Source: Chamaecrista fasciculata (Eukaryota; Streptophyta; Magnoliopsida; Fabales; Fabaceae). Taken from it: 64,000 nucleotides of DNA. The translations under genes and the position numbers were made by a program. The notes under the pieces were generated by a model. It was not told the DNA's origin. It saw only the letters and a program-made list of their open reading frames with translations, and did not search any database. Positions 36,076 through 48,584 of this stretch are shown piece by piece. The stretch is taken from the NCBI GenBank assembly GCA_003254925.1, contig QANZ01033839.1:1-64000 (forward strand), written 5' to 3'. The stretch's first letter is position 1. Every line of letters begins with the position of its first letter.

Positions 36076-36706
36076 TTAGTCGATATGAGAAAAAAACCCT
36101 CTTCGCCGTGAAAGTTTTTCTGAGTGAAACTTTGGGCCGCCATTGTCTCATCGGTGATGACCCTCCTTCTAGTTATAGAGTTTTGTGGCAACGGCGTTTA
36201 GGATCAGGGTTCCCATGGCGGCATTCTGTGGCGGCGAATCTGGACTAGACATTCCACGGCGGCTTCTGGCTTCCACAGCGGCTTCCTAGTTGGTCCTGAT
36301 TTTTTGGTGCTCTTCTATGGCGTCGTTTCGTTTTTTAATCTTATTATTGTTGCTTTGAGTCTGTTTATGTCTTTTTTTAGAACAACCATTGAGGTTGCCT
36401 GCTGCCTTGTTTGGAAGAGTTTGTCTCTTTTAGATGACTTTATTTATGTTTCCTATTTTTTATATGGTTGTAGCTTTAGTTAGATCTCTAGATCCGCTAA
36501 CTTAACAGTTAATTATCTTGTCAATTTGGGTAAAACGGGGATGAGTCCTCTTGGATGGGTTGTAAACCTCCCACCTTTGTCCGTTGATATCCTGTCTAGT
36601 GTTGTTGTTTATGTTATAAGGGATTGACTATTTTTACTTTATTTTGTTTGTATTGTGCTTAATTTTATCTTCCTCTTGAATGAATTATGTTTCAGGTAAA
36701 AAAAAT
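36076..36706 (+). mobile_element. non-LTR retroposon, probably LINE-derived
   Basis: An 11-bp direct repeat TAATGAAAGAG lies at 36065-36075 and 36707-36717. The right end just before the second copy is A-rich (GGTAAAAAAAATT), as in a poly-A tail. The left half is GC-rich (CCGCCATTGTCTCATCGG, TTCCCATGGCGGCATTC) and the right half T-rich with TTGTTTGTATTGTGCTTAAT. No ORF2 domains are visible. The layout fits a LINE 5' UTR joined to a 3' UTR by internal deletion, or a SINE-like element. Confidence 0.55.
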
Positions 36707-37031
36707 TAATGAAAGAGATTATAACATATGCATATCTAATATGAATGATTGTAAATGCACTTAATTTTTCTATAATATAATTTGGTAAAATTTGATCTTA
36801 TTTTTTTCAAAAAGAAAAAAGAAAAAATCAACTAATACAAAATTTGGTCTTTTATAGAATATTTTTTTTTAAAAAAAACCTAAATTCTATTACTGTGCCA
36901 CTAGATTTTATAGTTAATGTATAGTAGTTCTAATTTCTAAAATTTTTCAAGTGAACGTGAGAGAGTTAAATTCAAATGAACTTTCAGAACATCTATTCTT
37001 ATTGAAAAAGTATTCATTTGGACAGTGAAGT

Positions 37032-37292
37032 CACGGTTTTTTTATTTTTATAATATAAAAAATAAAAATAAAGAGCCACATCACCTAACCAAAAAAATAA
37101 TTCCTAAGATGGGTGCCACGTGGCACCCATCGCAGTGTGTTTTCAGTCTTCACTGCGATTTCACTTTCTTTTTAAAAAAAAAATAAAAAGTAAGATGGGT
37201 GCCACGTAGCACCCATCTTGAGAATTATTTTTTTGTTAGGTGATGTGGCTCTTTATTTTTATTTTTTATATTATAAAAATAAAAAAACCGNA
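37032..37292. mobile_element. 260-bp foldback MITE
   Basis: Almost fully palindromic. The left arm CGGTTTTTTTATTTTTATAA, AAGAGCCACATCACCTAAC and AAGATGGGTGCCACGTGGC is matched by the right arm GGTGCCACGTAGCACCCATC, GTTAGGTGATGTGGCTCTT and TTATAAAAATAAAAAAACCG. The loop is CAGTGTGTTTTCAGTCTTCACTG. One N is at 37291. The high arm identity suggests a recent insertion. Confidence 0.8.
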
Positions 37293-37334
37293 ATTATATG
37301 AATAAATTATAACCTTACTATTTTAAAGATATAT

Positions 37335-38105
37335 AATTTTAACTAAGGTTATTAAGATCGAGATTTTATAAAACATCGGAATAATTAGAAGATAGATTGA
37401 ATCGTAAGATTGGATCGAAGATCCTAAGATCTTAAAAATTTTGTTTTTTATAAAAAATTTAGGTCAATCATTTTTTTAATAACATTAAAATCAAGTATCT
37501 TAAATTCTTAAATATTAAATTCACCTTTTATTCCAATATTGTAACAAATTATTTGACGGTAATCAATAAATACTTGGTAAATGGTGACAATTTAAAATAG
37601 AGATTTCACACAATAGCACTACAAGTGAAAAATAGAGATTTTGAAAATTTAATCGAATAACAACTAACTCATAATACATAAAGAAAAACAAAGACAAAAG
37701 ACAATGAGAATCTTAAATTTCAAAAAATACTTTATAACGTCTAATAAGTGGTGATGGATGTTAATGAAAAATAACAATAGACAATGATAGATAACAACTA
37801 ATAATGTACAATGAGGAACAATGACAAATTTTCTACTTTCAGGCAAAAAAATGACAAATTTTCTACCGAATTTGAAAAACTACCATCTCTTTAAATATTG
37901 CTTTAAATGTGTTTTCCTTTCTAACATAATGGAAGATTATAACGAAATTGCATTTTAGTTAGGGAACAAAGCAAAAAAATAAAAAAGGAAAAAAATAAAA
38001 ATTACTATGATCTTCAAGATTGTAAGATCCTATGCATTTAGGATCCTATAAACAATCTAACAAGGTTAGGCATGTTAAGATCTCAATCTTAATAACTTTG
38101 ATTGT
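37335..38105. mobile_element. TIR element rich in AAGATC motifs
   Basis: The left end AACTAAGGTTATTAAGATCG is mirrored by the right end AGATCTCAATCTTAATAACTTTGATT. Subterminal parts contain GATTGGATCGAAGATCCTAAGATC and GATCTTCAAGATTGTAAGATCC. The interior is AT-rich and non-coding. A shorter relative may lie at 40828-40995. Confidence 0.55.
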
Positions 38106-38284
38106 AACTATACTAAAACATGGTCATGACCAACTTGTTAGGTCTAATAGAGGAGATCTGTCTCTCAGAATGTCATAAACCTATGTTTGACTTCTCGTTG
38201 ATAAATATGCATATTTAGTACCCGACAATGCTTTGACAAACCAAACAAAAAGGTCATGGACTTTGCAATAATGACTAATGTACT

Positions 38285-38620
38285 AAGACACCCTAAGATT
38301 TAAATAAGGGGCGAAAGACACCCCTGAGTTAACTTAACAGACAAGCCCGCTGAGTTTTTAATTGTGCTCACTTAGGACCCTTGAGTTTTAAACTTTAACA
38401 AACAAACCCTTTGAACTTTCAACTTTGCTCACTTAAGACCCCTAAATAGTCTCATTTTTTAAAAAACTCAAAAATCTTAAATGAACGAAATTAAAAGGTC
38501 AAGGAAGATTTGTTTGTCAAGTTTTAAAACTTGAGGGTTCTAAGTGAGCACAGTTGAAAACTTAAGAGCTTTACCTATCAAATTTTAAAACTGTGGGGTA
38601 TTTAATGCAATTTAGCCAAC
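38285..38620. mobile_element. foldback MITE of about 330 bp
   Basis: GTGCTCACTTAGGACCCTTGAGTTTTAAACTTTAACAAAC on the left pairs with GTTTGTCAAGTTTTAAAACTTGAGGGTTCTAAGTGAGCAC on the right. The outer parts AGACACCCTAAGATTTAAAT and ATTTTAAAACTGTGGGGTATTTAA pair weakly. No coding sequence. Confidence 0.55.
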
Positions 38621-38624
38621 AATA

Positions 38625-39900
38625 ATTGACGCGTATTAGAACCTTGCCAAATTCATTTGCGATACATTGATTATGTTAATAAAGGGTTAGTCTATGATAC
38701 AAAGTGGACATTGCATACAACTAGTAATGTGACTGCATACAGAGATTTAATTGGTTAAAAAAGTTAATTTTTTAGCATTAAATTATTTTAAAAAGAAAGG
38801 GATTACACCACCTCGCAATTGTATACATACCCTACTTCACATTTTAGAATTTCCCATTAATAATTAATTCAATTCAGGTAACTAACAATTGAACTAATAA
38901 TAAAATGGTTTAATGAAACAATTTAATTATAATAACAACAATTTATTAATAATTAATTTTACAATTTACAATTATTATGCAAACATATTATTCGTTTAGG
39001 AACAAAATGAAATTTTTCTTAGATAAAATTATTTTCAAACATTAGAGAAATCTAACGGATGAAAGCATACCATGTAGCAAATGTATCAATTTTATTAGTT
39101 TATATGTAAGCATCACATGCAATCAAAAAATAAATTGCATCCAAACATGATCAAACTCAAGTAGATTGATCAAGATGAAAACTCTACATATCCAAAACTA
39201 CTGAAAAAAAGTTGGCCAAAAAATAAAACTACTGAAAAAAGAAAGAAACTGATAAATACCAAACATTTCCCTATTATTGCTATCTGTGCTGAAGCGAATG
39301 GTCCGTCAACTGCACATTTGATAAATATAATTGAAAAATATATATTTAAATACATAAAAAAAACTCAAACAAATATGTATTTAAACAAAAAGAGGAATGA
39401 CGCTTAGAGGTGTGGTTAAAATTAAGAATCCTATTAAGGGGTGACTAAAAATAAGTTATTTATGGACATTGACCGAAGAATTCAAGGCTAAATGACTGAA
39501 CATAGCCCTTAAAAGAATATTTGTCTGAATTACTAATTACAGTGGTAAACTTGAAAATAGATCATATTGGTTGCTAATTACAATGGTAAAATTGAAAATA
39601 GATCATATTGCGTAAACCATCTCCTGCCCATAAGATGTTTAGTAAATTAGGTGTTATATAGATTTATGATTCTTACCAAAATTCATTTCAGTTAAAATAG
39701 TTTTACTAATAAGAAAAACTATACTCTAACGATTTGTTAAAAAAAAAATAAAAAAACAAGACTATACTCTAATAGTCTAATGAACCAAATCAATAACTAT
39801 TGACAATGAAAGGAAGTTTAAAAACTCATTTTTGACATGGGTCTAATTATTTTCTACTACGCACTCAGCAGAACTTTGAGGCATGAAAAAGACTGATTTA
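38625..39900. other. intergenic DNA downstream of the kinase gene
   Basis: I searched the minus strand here for further kinase exons (the coiled-coil end found in relatives) and found none. A short AT-rich duplication, TTACAATGGTAAA-ATTGAAAATAGATCATATTG, recurs at 39540-39570 and 39575-39610. Confidence 0.4.
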
Positions 39901-39902
39901 GA

Positions 39903-42900
39903 TCAAACCTCAAAACTGCCAATCTTCAGGCTCTGACTCTTTTTCAGTACAGGAGACAATGGGCCCACCTGAAAAAAAACTTCAATTAGTCTCCACGATA
40001 GAGGGAGGATCAACACTTAGCAGTGAAGCACATACACTTTATTTTGAGAAAGTGTCATGTCTCACACGTGTTTGTGTCAAACACAAGTATGACACAATAC
40101 GACATATACTCATCACATGTCAGACGTGTCAAAATGTAAAATTTGTTCGCAGCTCCAACACAATGAAAAATAGAAAAAATGACATAACATTTTATAAACA
40201 GAAATTATATATACATATATGTCATATTGTGCCCTATAATTTAAAAAATTTAGTGCGCCAATGTGTCTATTTCCTTATCAGTGTATGTGCTTCAATTTCA
40301 TAGATCCTCAATTACCTTTTCTGAGTCAACATTATCAGATGTGATCTTAAAACGTCCTCTCTGCTGAACAACTAGTACTTTTGCTTTCTCATCATTGTCA
40401 TTACAAGGAACTACTGCAAGAAATAGATTAATTACATTAAAAGAAAAAGAAAAAAATCCTTTTGATGCTCCCTTGAAGTTGGTAAGCATGAGACACGAAC
40501 ATTGAAGCATAAGGATCTACCTGACAATTTTGAAGCTTCAAGAGAAAGTTCAGAAAGCAGACCTTTCTCCATATCAGATTTTTCACCATTGTCAATCTGA
40601 ACTATAAGACGGGGTGTAGAATTCTGTGAGAAGTGTGAACTGGGGCTTGAACTGCTCATGCTTGAGTCACAATCCTCACACCTAGAAAGGCAAAACACAA
40701 AAATAATTTGACGAAGTTAATTAACCGTTTTTGCTGATTGGACCAATGTGTTATGTCCTTTAAATCAAAAGACAGGTGTCTAGACCATGATACAAGCACA
40801 AGCCTGTTCTCAAAAGCTTTCAGATTATTAAGATCTTGGTTTAAATCTTAAAATTTTATAAATTTACGATCTTCTCTAAACAAATTGATCCCGATCTTAT
40901 GTAAGATCGGAATTTACTAGAGTCTCACTTAAATATCTTATATAAATGATCTTGCAATCTTACATCTCGTGAATCATAGATCTTAAAATCCTGCTATGAG
41001 AATTTACATTCTCTTTAAGAAAAATAAAATAAAATATCACTCCAATAAGATTGTGTTAGACCAGATACATGCTAGAAAACTTACTTGGAGTCATTTCGTG
41101 TGGAACCAACTACAGGAACTGAAGCTATTTGATTCTGCATCTCGTCATTATCTTCCTGTGAAGCAGTAGGCAAGTCGCAATTAGAAACTACCCAAACAAA
41201 AATTATGTTTTTATTATGACTAAAGACAGATAGACACAGAAAAAAAAAGTTTTACAATTATACCGCACAAGTAAATTTAAAGTATAGAAAATGAATTTGT
41301 AAATACCTTGTCTTCTAATTGAGAGGAGTTTTTATTCTGGCGTGGTGATTGATTATCTTCTGCATCGACTGTAGAATGGGAATTTGAACTTCCTACTTGA
41401 CTGAAATCATCCATAGGGTCATCAAAATCCGGGATCTAGAATTAGAGAACGAAAGGTATAGTTAGTAATTCTATAGTTCTATCACTTTAGGAGTCACATG
41501 TTCATTGTGAGCAATAAAAGTTTCAGCATCATGCACACCAGGGAAGCTTGAGCCTTCATATCGTCGAGATCAAAGTTCCAGCCACTAATTCCTCGTTTGT
41601 ATTCATTCTACAGAGAGTTAAATCAAACTATGTTAGACACTTGTTATCTAATCCATGCAGAAAACAAAAATGGAAGCCAAAAGAAAAATATAGCTATCTA
41701 CCACATTTATATATTCAATTTGTCAATGTTACATACTTTGGGAAAATCAAGCAAATTTGCAGCTTCAGTTGGATTTAAAGAGCTCATAAAGAGAGAAAGA
41801 GAATAAATCATAGGCCAAAGTGCACTTTTGGTCTCATATCTTTTGCTCAGGTCTTAATTTGGTCCTGTATCTTTTTTTGTTGCATTTTTAGTCTCATACC
41901 TTTCAGTCAGATGCTGAATTGGTCTCATATCGTTTTTGTTACAGATGTGGTCCTTTAACTTTGCAGAAAGTCCTACTGTTAGTTCAACAATGTGGAACTT
42001 TTTGTAAGGATATGGAACCAATTTTGCAACCTGACCAAAATATATGAGACCAAAAGAGCAAAATATAGGGACCAAAAGTGCACTTTGACCTAAATTATAT
42101 ATAACATGACCTTTTGCTGAAAGTGTGAACATTCGGTCAATTACTCAGCTATTAGAAATAAGCTATATGACTACATCTACCTGAGATAATTCCTCCTTCT
42201 TTCCATCAGGCATTTTACTTTGAGCAACCATCTCTTTTTCTTTTATCTGCAATATTAAAAATTTTCCTATTAGTATATTTTCTATCATAAAAAGGGAAAG
42301 AAAGTATTTCAGTTTGAAAATTTTAGAACCTTTAGGGATTCAATGCGATCACCTAAAGCAGGCAGCCCCTTCAAAAGTGTTCGTGAAATATAATCACTTG
42401 AGCGAGCCTGCTTAAAGAAGGAATGCTTTAACAACTTCTTTGCAGATGGTCGTTTTGAAGGATCTTTCACTAAACATCTAGCAATCATCTGTTTAAATGA
42501 CTGAGAATAAAGAAGAAAGATCACAACAATTAGAAAGGAATTTAGGGACCATTCTCTGTTGAAAATATAAAAAATAAGTAGGAATAAGATATTCATTGAG
42601 AACTGACATTTGAGAACTTATTATCTCCTTTATTATCAAGGCCAGGGGGTGCATGCTGCAATATCATTAGCAATACCTGTTTTATGAAAAATATTACATT
42701 AAAATAAACTCCAGACAACACCAATTATGGTTTAACAAGATAATATCCTGTCTTGATTAAGATGCAAACCTTCATTGGTGGAAACTTTGAGAAAGGAGCA
42801 TGACCGCGGGCAAGCTCCAATGCAGTTATACCGAATGACCAGATGTCAGCTCTACAAAAAAAAAAAATAATTTTAATGATTTTGGAGATTTTGTAATGCT

Positions 42901-45111
42901 TACTCTAAAACTATTTGTTTAGATAGTAGTGATATTCTTTATTCAATTTTCAACTGAATTTTTAAGATCAGGCAGTTTGTCAAAGAAGTCGAAAGAGATA
43001 TTGTCATAAGAACATAAACCCACTTGAAGTCATAACCGTGCAATTGCTCCATGACCTCTGGTGCCATCCTGTAACAAGAATATTAAACTCTAAACAAGTA
43101 AAAAAAAAAAAACTAAGATTTATAGCTTTTGCTATAGTTATTCCAAACCTCATTGATTAGTTTTAGTCCTATTTCTACAATTGGTCCCTAATGTTTAGGG
43201 TGGATTCCGTTTTGGTCCTGATGTTTTTTTCGTTCAGTTTTGATCCCTTAAGTTTCCCAGATATTCCACCATTAATCTCAGCATGGCACAATTATTTTAT
43301 CTCTCCTCTCTGTCTAACTCTCTCTCTAAAAAACACATTAGGAACCAATGTGAAGTTTTGACCTTACTTGAGATGTTGGCTGGCTAATTGAAAATTTTGC
43401 CTTTCATTGAACAAAGACATCTAAATTTCATATTAAATTTTTCCTTTCATTGACCTTACTCAAAAATGTAAACAATATAAATTTCATATCAACATTTGAA
43501 AAAGGAACAGAACACAATTTTTCATTATAAGATGGAAAAAGAATAAGATTTTTAACCATACCAACAGGGCGACCCGACAAACGTATTCCTCGTGCGCAGC
43601 CTGTCACCTGATTCAAAAAGACAAGCACATACACCAAAATCTCCAAGCTTGATTTCCCCACGTCCATCAACCAGAATGTTCCCAGCCTATAGGACATTAC
43701 AGAAAATGAAGGGAAGGAGTTTGTGACTGGAAACATCTTGAACTTTTTATAGAGGTTATTAAGTCAAAGGACTAAATGGCACTACAGTCTATATAAATAC
43801 TGACTTTGACATCGCGATGTATATGTCCATGATGATGAAGATATTCTAAAGCCTTTAACACCTCTCGCAATATTGTGGCTATAACAACCTCCTCAAAACC
43901 ATTAGGATAGGCTGCTTTCAAGATGTGAAGACAGGAACCACCAGCCATGAATGGCATGACTACCCACAATTCATGATCATTAACAAAGGAGCAGTGTGAT
44001 TTAAGGACATTAGGGTGGTCAATTAAGGTCATTGTGTGTGCTTCACGAAAGATGTTATTCTGCAGAAAGAAAATGTGAAGAAAGATACATATTATTCATT
44101 AATTTACAAGTTGATTTGGAGGGTAGGCAAACAAAAATAATTAAAAGGCAACCTTAAAATTTTAATGAAACTCTGGGAGAGATGTTACTCTAACCAAATG
44201 AGACTATCATTATGATAACGTTCTCAACCATTTTGTTTCATTCATCATTCAATACTGAAAGTTAGGCACTGATTCTGCATTGATATATGTTCAAAGCCAT
44301 GATCACCAATAATCTTTATAATTTATATTTCTTGTGCTCCTTTGAGTTTCAAAAGTTTGAGTACACATTGGACATGGAGGCAATGAAGCAAGCATGGGAC
44401 CACCAATACCTTTTTCGTCCCTAAACTTTACATCAATTTTGTAGTTTCTTTACTGTCCTAATTTCTTCTAATGAATTAAGGCAAACTTCATGTAGTTTTC
44501 AATATGAATCAAGAATTATTTATTTCTTTTACAGAAATTATACATTAAATGTTATAAGTCACATAGAGTCTACTGTTAATTCATTGAATAAAATTAGAGC
44601 AAAGGATAAAATCGATCAAAATGTAAAACTTTAGGGATGAAATTGAAAATCAATATAAAATTTGGGGACAAAAAATATGATTTCGCCTTTTTTCTACACT
44701 CAATTACTATGGCCCGATACATGAACAAAGCTGATTGACTGTCTAACCATCCTCATATTCAATATTCATTCTTACTCATTAAAACAAAGAAAACTATTAC
44801 CGAATCTAAAAATTTCTAATTAAATCAAATTGTAAACGCACAAATTGAATTAAGAACTACAAATTTATACAGACTGAATCAGAAAAATATTAAAAAACAA
44901 AATAGTGCGAAATAAGGATTACCAGGTCGGCCTTGGAATTCTCAAAATCAAGGATTTTAATGGCGACAATCTCGTTGAAAGGAATACATTGAGCACGGCG
45001 TACTGTACCACTCCCGCCATGGCCAACCTCTTCGAAGAGTTCATAATGCTCGCTTCCTATTGGATACTGTTTCTTCTCTTCAACAACGATGGGAGCCTTC
45101 TTCTTCTTCAT
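39903..45111 (-). CDS. STE20/SPAK-type serine/threonine protein kinase (BLUS1/fray-like), fourteen exons
   Basis: Exons on -: 45111-44923, 44059-43805, 43686-43562, 43068-43024, 42851-42770, 42676-42608, 42500-42330, 42246-42181, 41607-41539, 41435-41307, 41155-41085, 40681-40521, 40413-40316, 39968-39903. All junctions are GT/AG, the phases agree, and the total is 1596 nt or 531 residues. The kinase domain is about 23-285: G-loop GHGGSGTV (30-37), Lys52 in VAIKIL, Glu69 in FREAH, HRDVKAGN (144-151), DFG (164-166), activation segment [12 protein letters not shown] ending at 194, then [19 protein letters not shown] and [18 protein letters not shown]. All catalytic residues are present. The tail is Ser/Asp/Glu-rich, with [25 protein letters not shown] and [14 protein letters not shown], blocks seen in plant relatives. 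The last exon ([21 protein letters not shown]) is short; the C-terminal coiled coil of longer relatives is not seen, and GAG|GTTTGA could instead be a donor site. Relatives phosphorylate signalling targets, for example in stomatal opening for BLUS1; the target here is unknown. Confidence 0.9.
40040..40290. mobile_element. GTGTCCGACAC-family MITE-like repeat, copy 3, in the last kinase intron
   Basis: It carries TGTCATGTCTCACACGTG, ATACGACATATACTCATCAC, GACATAACATTTTATAAACAG, TATGTCATATTGTGCCC and TTAGTGCGCCAATGTGTC in the same order as copies 1 and 2. It lies between exons 13 and 14 of the kinase gene. Confidence 0.55.
40828..40995. repeat. AAGATC-rich repeat in a kinase intron
   Basis: It shares TTATTAAGATCTTGGTTTAA and TAAGATCGGAATTTAC with the 37335-38105 element. 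It lies between exons 12 and 11 of the kinase. The ends are not resolved. Confidence 0.4.
41812..42095. mobile_element. MITE in a kinase intron
   Basis: The left end AGGCCAAAGTGCACTTTTGGTC pairs with the right end GACCAAAAGTGCACTTTGACCT. Subterminal CTCATATCTTTTGCTC pairs with GAGCAAAATATAGGGA. It is about 280 bp and non-coding, inside the intron between exons 9 and 8. Confidence 0.7.
44405..44695. mobile_element. MITE in the first kinase intron
   Basis: The left end CTTTTTCGTCCCTAAACTTTACATC pairs with the right end GATGAAATTGAAAATCAATA, TTTGGGGACAAAAAATATGA in part. It is related to the element at 45515-45905, which has the same TTTGTCC...AACTTTACATTAATTGTCAATTTCGTCCC arm. Confidence 0.55.
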
Positions 45112-45514
45112 CTATCGGAAGAGAAATTTAACCCAAAAAAAAACAAAATCGGAACAAAAGTAATCGTTCGTAGCTTTCAGAAACCTCGTCACGTGAAAAA
45201 ATTCGGCCCTGCAATGAAAAAACTGAACAAAATAGGGATTAATAGAAAATTATTATGAGAGGAAAAGAGGAAGAAATCAAAGACATTGTTGATTTGATGA
45301 GAGAGTGAGTGAGAGAGTGAATGAGTGTTGTTGAGGTTATGGTGTTTTGCGTCTGATATCCCAGATTTCTCGTGAAGATTTGAAGAAAGTAAAGAGGTCA
45401 AAATCAAAATTAAGGGAAGAGAATTTGTTATTTTGCTTCAAATCAAATTTTTTGAAACATTTTCTGGTTGCGAAATCACGGGATAGCCGCAGGATAAAGA
45501 AGGAAGATTAAACG

Positions 45515-45905
45515 GAGGCAAAATACTCATTTTGTCCATAAACTTTACATTAATTGTCAATTTCGTCCCTAATTTTTTTTGTTGTCAATTTTTTTTCCAA
45601 TTTTTTATATTTGGGTCAATTTTATCTTTTGTTCTTACTTTAACTAATATTAACGACAAAATCTATGTGACTAATGATATGTAATGTAAAATTGATAGAT
45701 AAAGAAACTCAAATCCTAACTCATATTGAAAAATAAGATGCAGTCTATTGTTAATTTATTAAAAGAAGTTAGTTAAAAGATAAAATTGACAAAAATGTAA
45801 AAAATTAGAGATGGAATCGACTGCAAAAAAAGATCGGGGATGAAATTGATAGTTGATATAAACTTTAGGGACGAAATTAGTAATTGTGTGAAAAAGACGA
45901 GATGA
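45515..45905. mobile_element. MITE just upstream of the kinase gene
   Basis: The left arm CATTTTGTCCATAAACTTTACATTAATTG pairs with the right arm TTGATATAAACTTTAGGGACGAAATTAG; the inner AATTTTTTTTGTTGTC pairs with GACTGCAAAAAAAGATCGG. It begins about 400 bp upstream of the kinase ATG, so it could touch the promoter. Confidence 0.65.
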
Positions 45906-46734
45906 ATAGATGAATGAAACACAGATTACAGAAGGAATGGCTTACGTGATTCTGATTCAGTGACCAAACGGGTTCACGTGACTTGCACGTTCTCTGATAA
46001 TTCTTATTTATTTACCGAGTCTGTTGTTCAATTCTACTATAGTTTTGGAGAAAATTTAGGTTATGAATCTTTCAACTTGAATTTGATTTTCTTTATCAAA
46101 TTTATCGATATCAGTTTTAAACGAGATATAGATTTTTTAAAATATACTTTTTATTTTTATGTATTTAATTAGTCATGTGAAAAATCATTAGGCAAATTTT
46201 ATCGCTTCATTTTATTTGTTTTATTTTTAGTCATTTAATTTTTAGAAATATTAATAAAAAATTTATAACCTCAAATAATGTTGATTTATTTAACAATAGA
46301 TTTCGTGGTCGAAATGAAATTAATCATTTTAGTATACTAGCATTGATAATATCAATAATTTATTAGTTATATATGTAGAACAAATAAATAAAAATATCAT
46401 AAACTCAGTATTTTCCAGTCAATTAAATTAGTAGTACCAGAAGTTAAAAACGTTTTATTTGATTTTTGAAAGTTAAAGAACTAATATGAAACTATTCAAA
46501 CTTAAAAAACCACAATTGAAAGTTGATTATAAATTAAGGGGCCAAAAATATAGAGTTTTGCCAACTTATCATATACTTTTTTAATAATAATAAATTTGAT
46601 GATAAAAAACAGTTATTAAAACGTGAGTGAATTGAAAACACTTACGCGTCAGGATCGCAGATTCACATTTTGATTAATTGATGATAAGTCATATCGACAA
46701 TTGAATCAAAATAGCATCGTAAATATAAATATTA
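45906..46734. other. AT-rich intergenic DNA
   Basis: No gene recognised. The open frame at 45960-46172 (+) shows no domain. Confidence 0.45.
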
Positions 46735-46743
46735 TTTATTTTA

Positions 46744-47231
46744 GGGTAAATCACACTCTGGTACCCTGTGGTTTGATCCTATTTCACTTTGATACCATGT
46801 GGTTTGAAACTTGACACTTCTGTACCCTGAGGTTTTGACAATTGACACTTTGATACCCTCAATTATTTTTCTGTCAAATTTTAATAGAATATTCCACCTA
46901 TCTCTCACTTGTTCGGAATATTCCATCAACCACCCCACATTATTCCGATCATGAGGAAGAAGACGATGATGAATTACCAGGAAAGACAAAAGCGGGGATT
47001 TTGGTCAAGCTCCGCAACTTCTAAGAAACGAATAATGTGGGGTGGTTGATGGAATATTCTGAGTAAGTGAGATGCAGGTGGAATATTCTGTTAAAATTTG
47101 ACAGAAAAATAATTGAGAGTACCAAAGTGTCAACTGTCAAAACTTCAGGATATCAAAGTGTCAAGTTTCAAACCACAGGGTATCAAAGTGAAATAGGGTC
47201 AAACCACAGGGTATCAAAGTGTAATTTACCT
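46744..47231. mobile_element. GGTACC-family Mutator-type MITE with intact 9-bp duplication
   Basis: The left end GGGTAAATCACACTCTGGTA pairs with the right end TACAGGGTATCAAAGTGTAATTTACC-like sequence, and the arms fold over about 230 bp. The identical 9-bp repeat TTTATTTTA flanks it at 46735-46743 and 47232-47240. This copy helps to classify the whole family as Mutator-type. The open frames over the arms (46741-46989 on -, 47067-47279 on +) are repeats of each other and are not genes. Confidence 0.88.
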
Positions 47232-47240
47232 TTTATTTTA

Positions 47241-48580
47241 AATATAAAAAAATTTTGGCCTGAAAATATATATAATTAATAAAATATAAGTTATAACCAT
47301 ATAATATCTTTATAACAATATATTATTTCACACAAACACAATACAAATAAACAATAATATCAGTAAGTACAAAATTAAACCAAAAAAAAAATTTCAAAGT
47401 TTTGCGATTAAGTTAATTGATTGGAGAATATAATTGGTCCTTTTTTTGAGCCTATTAGTATGAAATAGGCCATCAGAAAAACAAAAACGGTTGAAAAATA
47501 AGTTTTTTTGGTTAAATTTTTGTGACCCAAATTATTTTCTAAAAACCATTTTGAGTCATGAACTCATGATTCAAAATATTTGAAGCGATTCAGAGCATTC
47601 TATATTAATGGTTCAACTCCCTGAAAGGTTAATGACTTCAACCAAATTTTTGTGTGACAGTTTGAACGATCCGTCCCCAAATTTTTAAACTTTGAGAAAA
47701 ATATCATAAAAGAACCTCATATGAATGTAGCTTTTTAATATTTTTTATTTTTTATTTTTATTTTTTTTAGCTTTTTAATATTTTAAATAATGTTAAATAA
47801 GATACATAAAGGCTTATATAATTAATTATTAAAACCATAAAAACAATACATCTAAAAGATGAACCTTTGATTGAAAGAAAATTGGGGATGAACTAAAATA
47901 TATAAATAATAAATTATTAGAGATAAGTTTACAAACCTTAATAAACTAAAAATATATAGTCAAACTTGAGCAAAGAGAACGTTCAACCCACAACCTAAGA
48001 ATATTATTTGAATTAGAATTATCAAGTTTTGTAGAGAGAAACCTTATATAGATAGAGTTTTAACAGATAGGGAAAATCTCTAAAAGATAGCTGTACTATC
48101 AAATATTTGATATTCCTTTAGTTTAAAATTCAAAACTTAAAATAAATATTAAATAAATCAAATAAAATATGATAGATTCATCAAATATTTTATTGTAAAG
48201 TATATCATTTAAACTCTGTCATAAAATGACTTTATATCAAAATTAGTAACTTAATTGAATAATTACTAATACTCTCAATCTATATAAATAATTCGATAGA
48301 TAATTTGATTTATCACTAATTATCACATTATTTAAACAGGGATCAAAATATATTCTCATTCGTAAAAACCAAATTAAATTACTCAATTAGTATTATAAAT
48401 ATTAATGTTATAATAATTAATACCAATCCATTTGAATTTTAATGAAAAAATTCCAACAACCATTTCGTAATTAATAAAATTTATTTCATTTATCAGTGCA
48501 ATAATGGAAAGTTGTCATGTCATTAAGCACATTTAGCCAGGATGATAAAAGAACTAAAACCTATTTGGTTTCTGAATGAG
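47241..48580. other. AT-rich intergenic DNA
   Basis: No gene or clear element seen. Confidence 0.45.
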
Positions 48581-48584
48581 AATC

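Noticed and set aside
38625-39900. Missing coiled-coil exons of the kinase
   Set aside because: I read the minus strand and found no Leu/Glu/Lys-rich segment with splice sites. 39170-39355 is open but shows no family wording.
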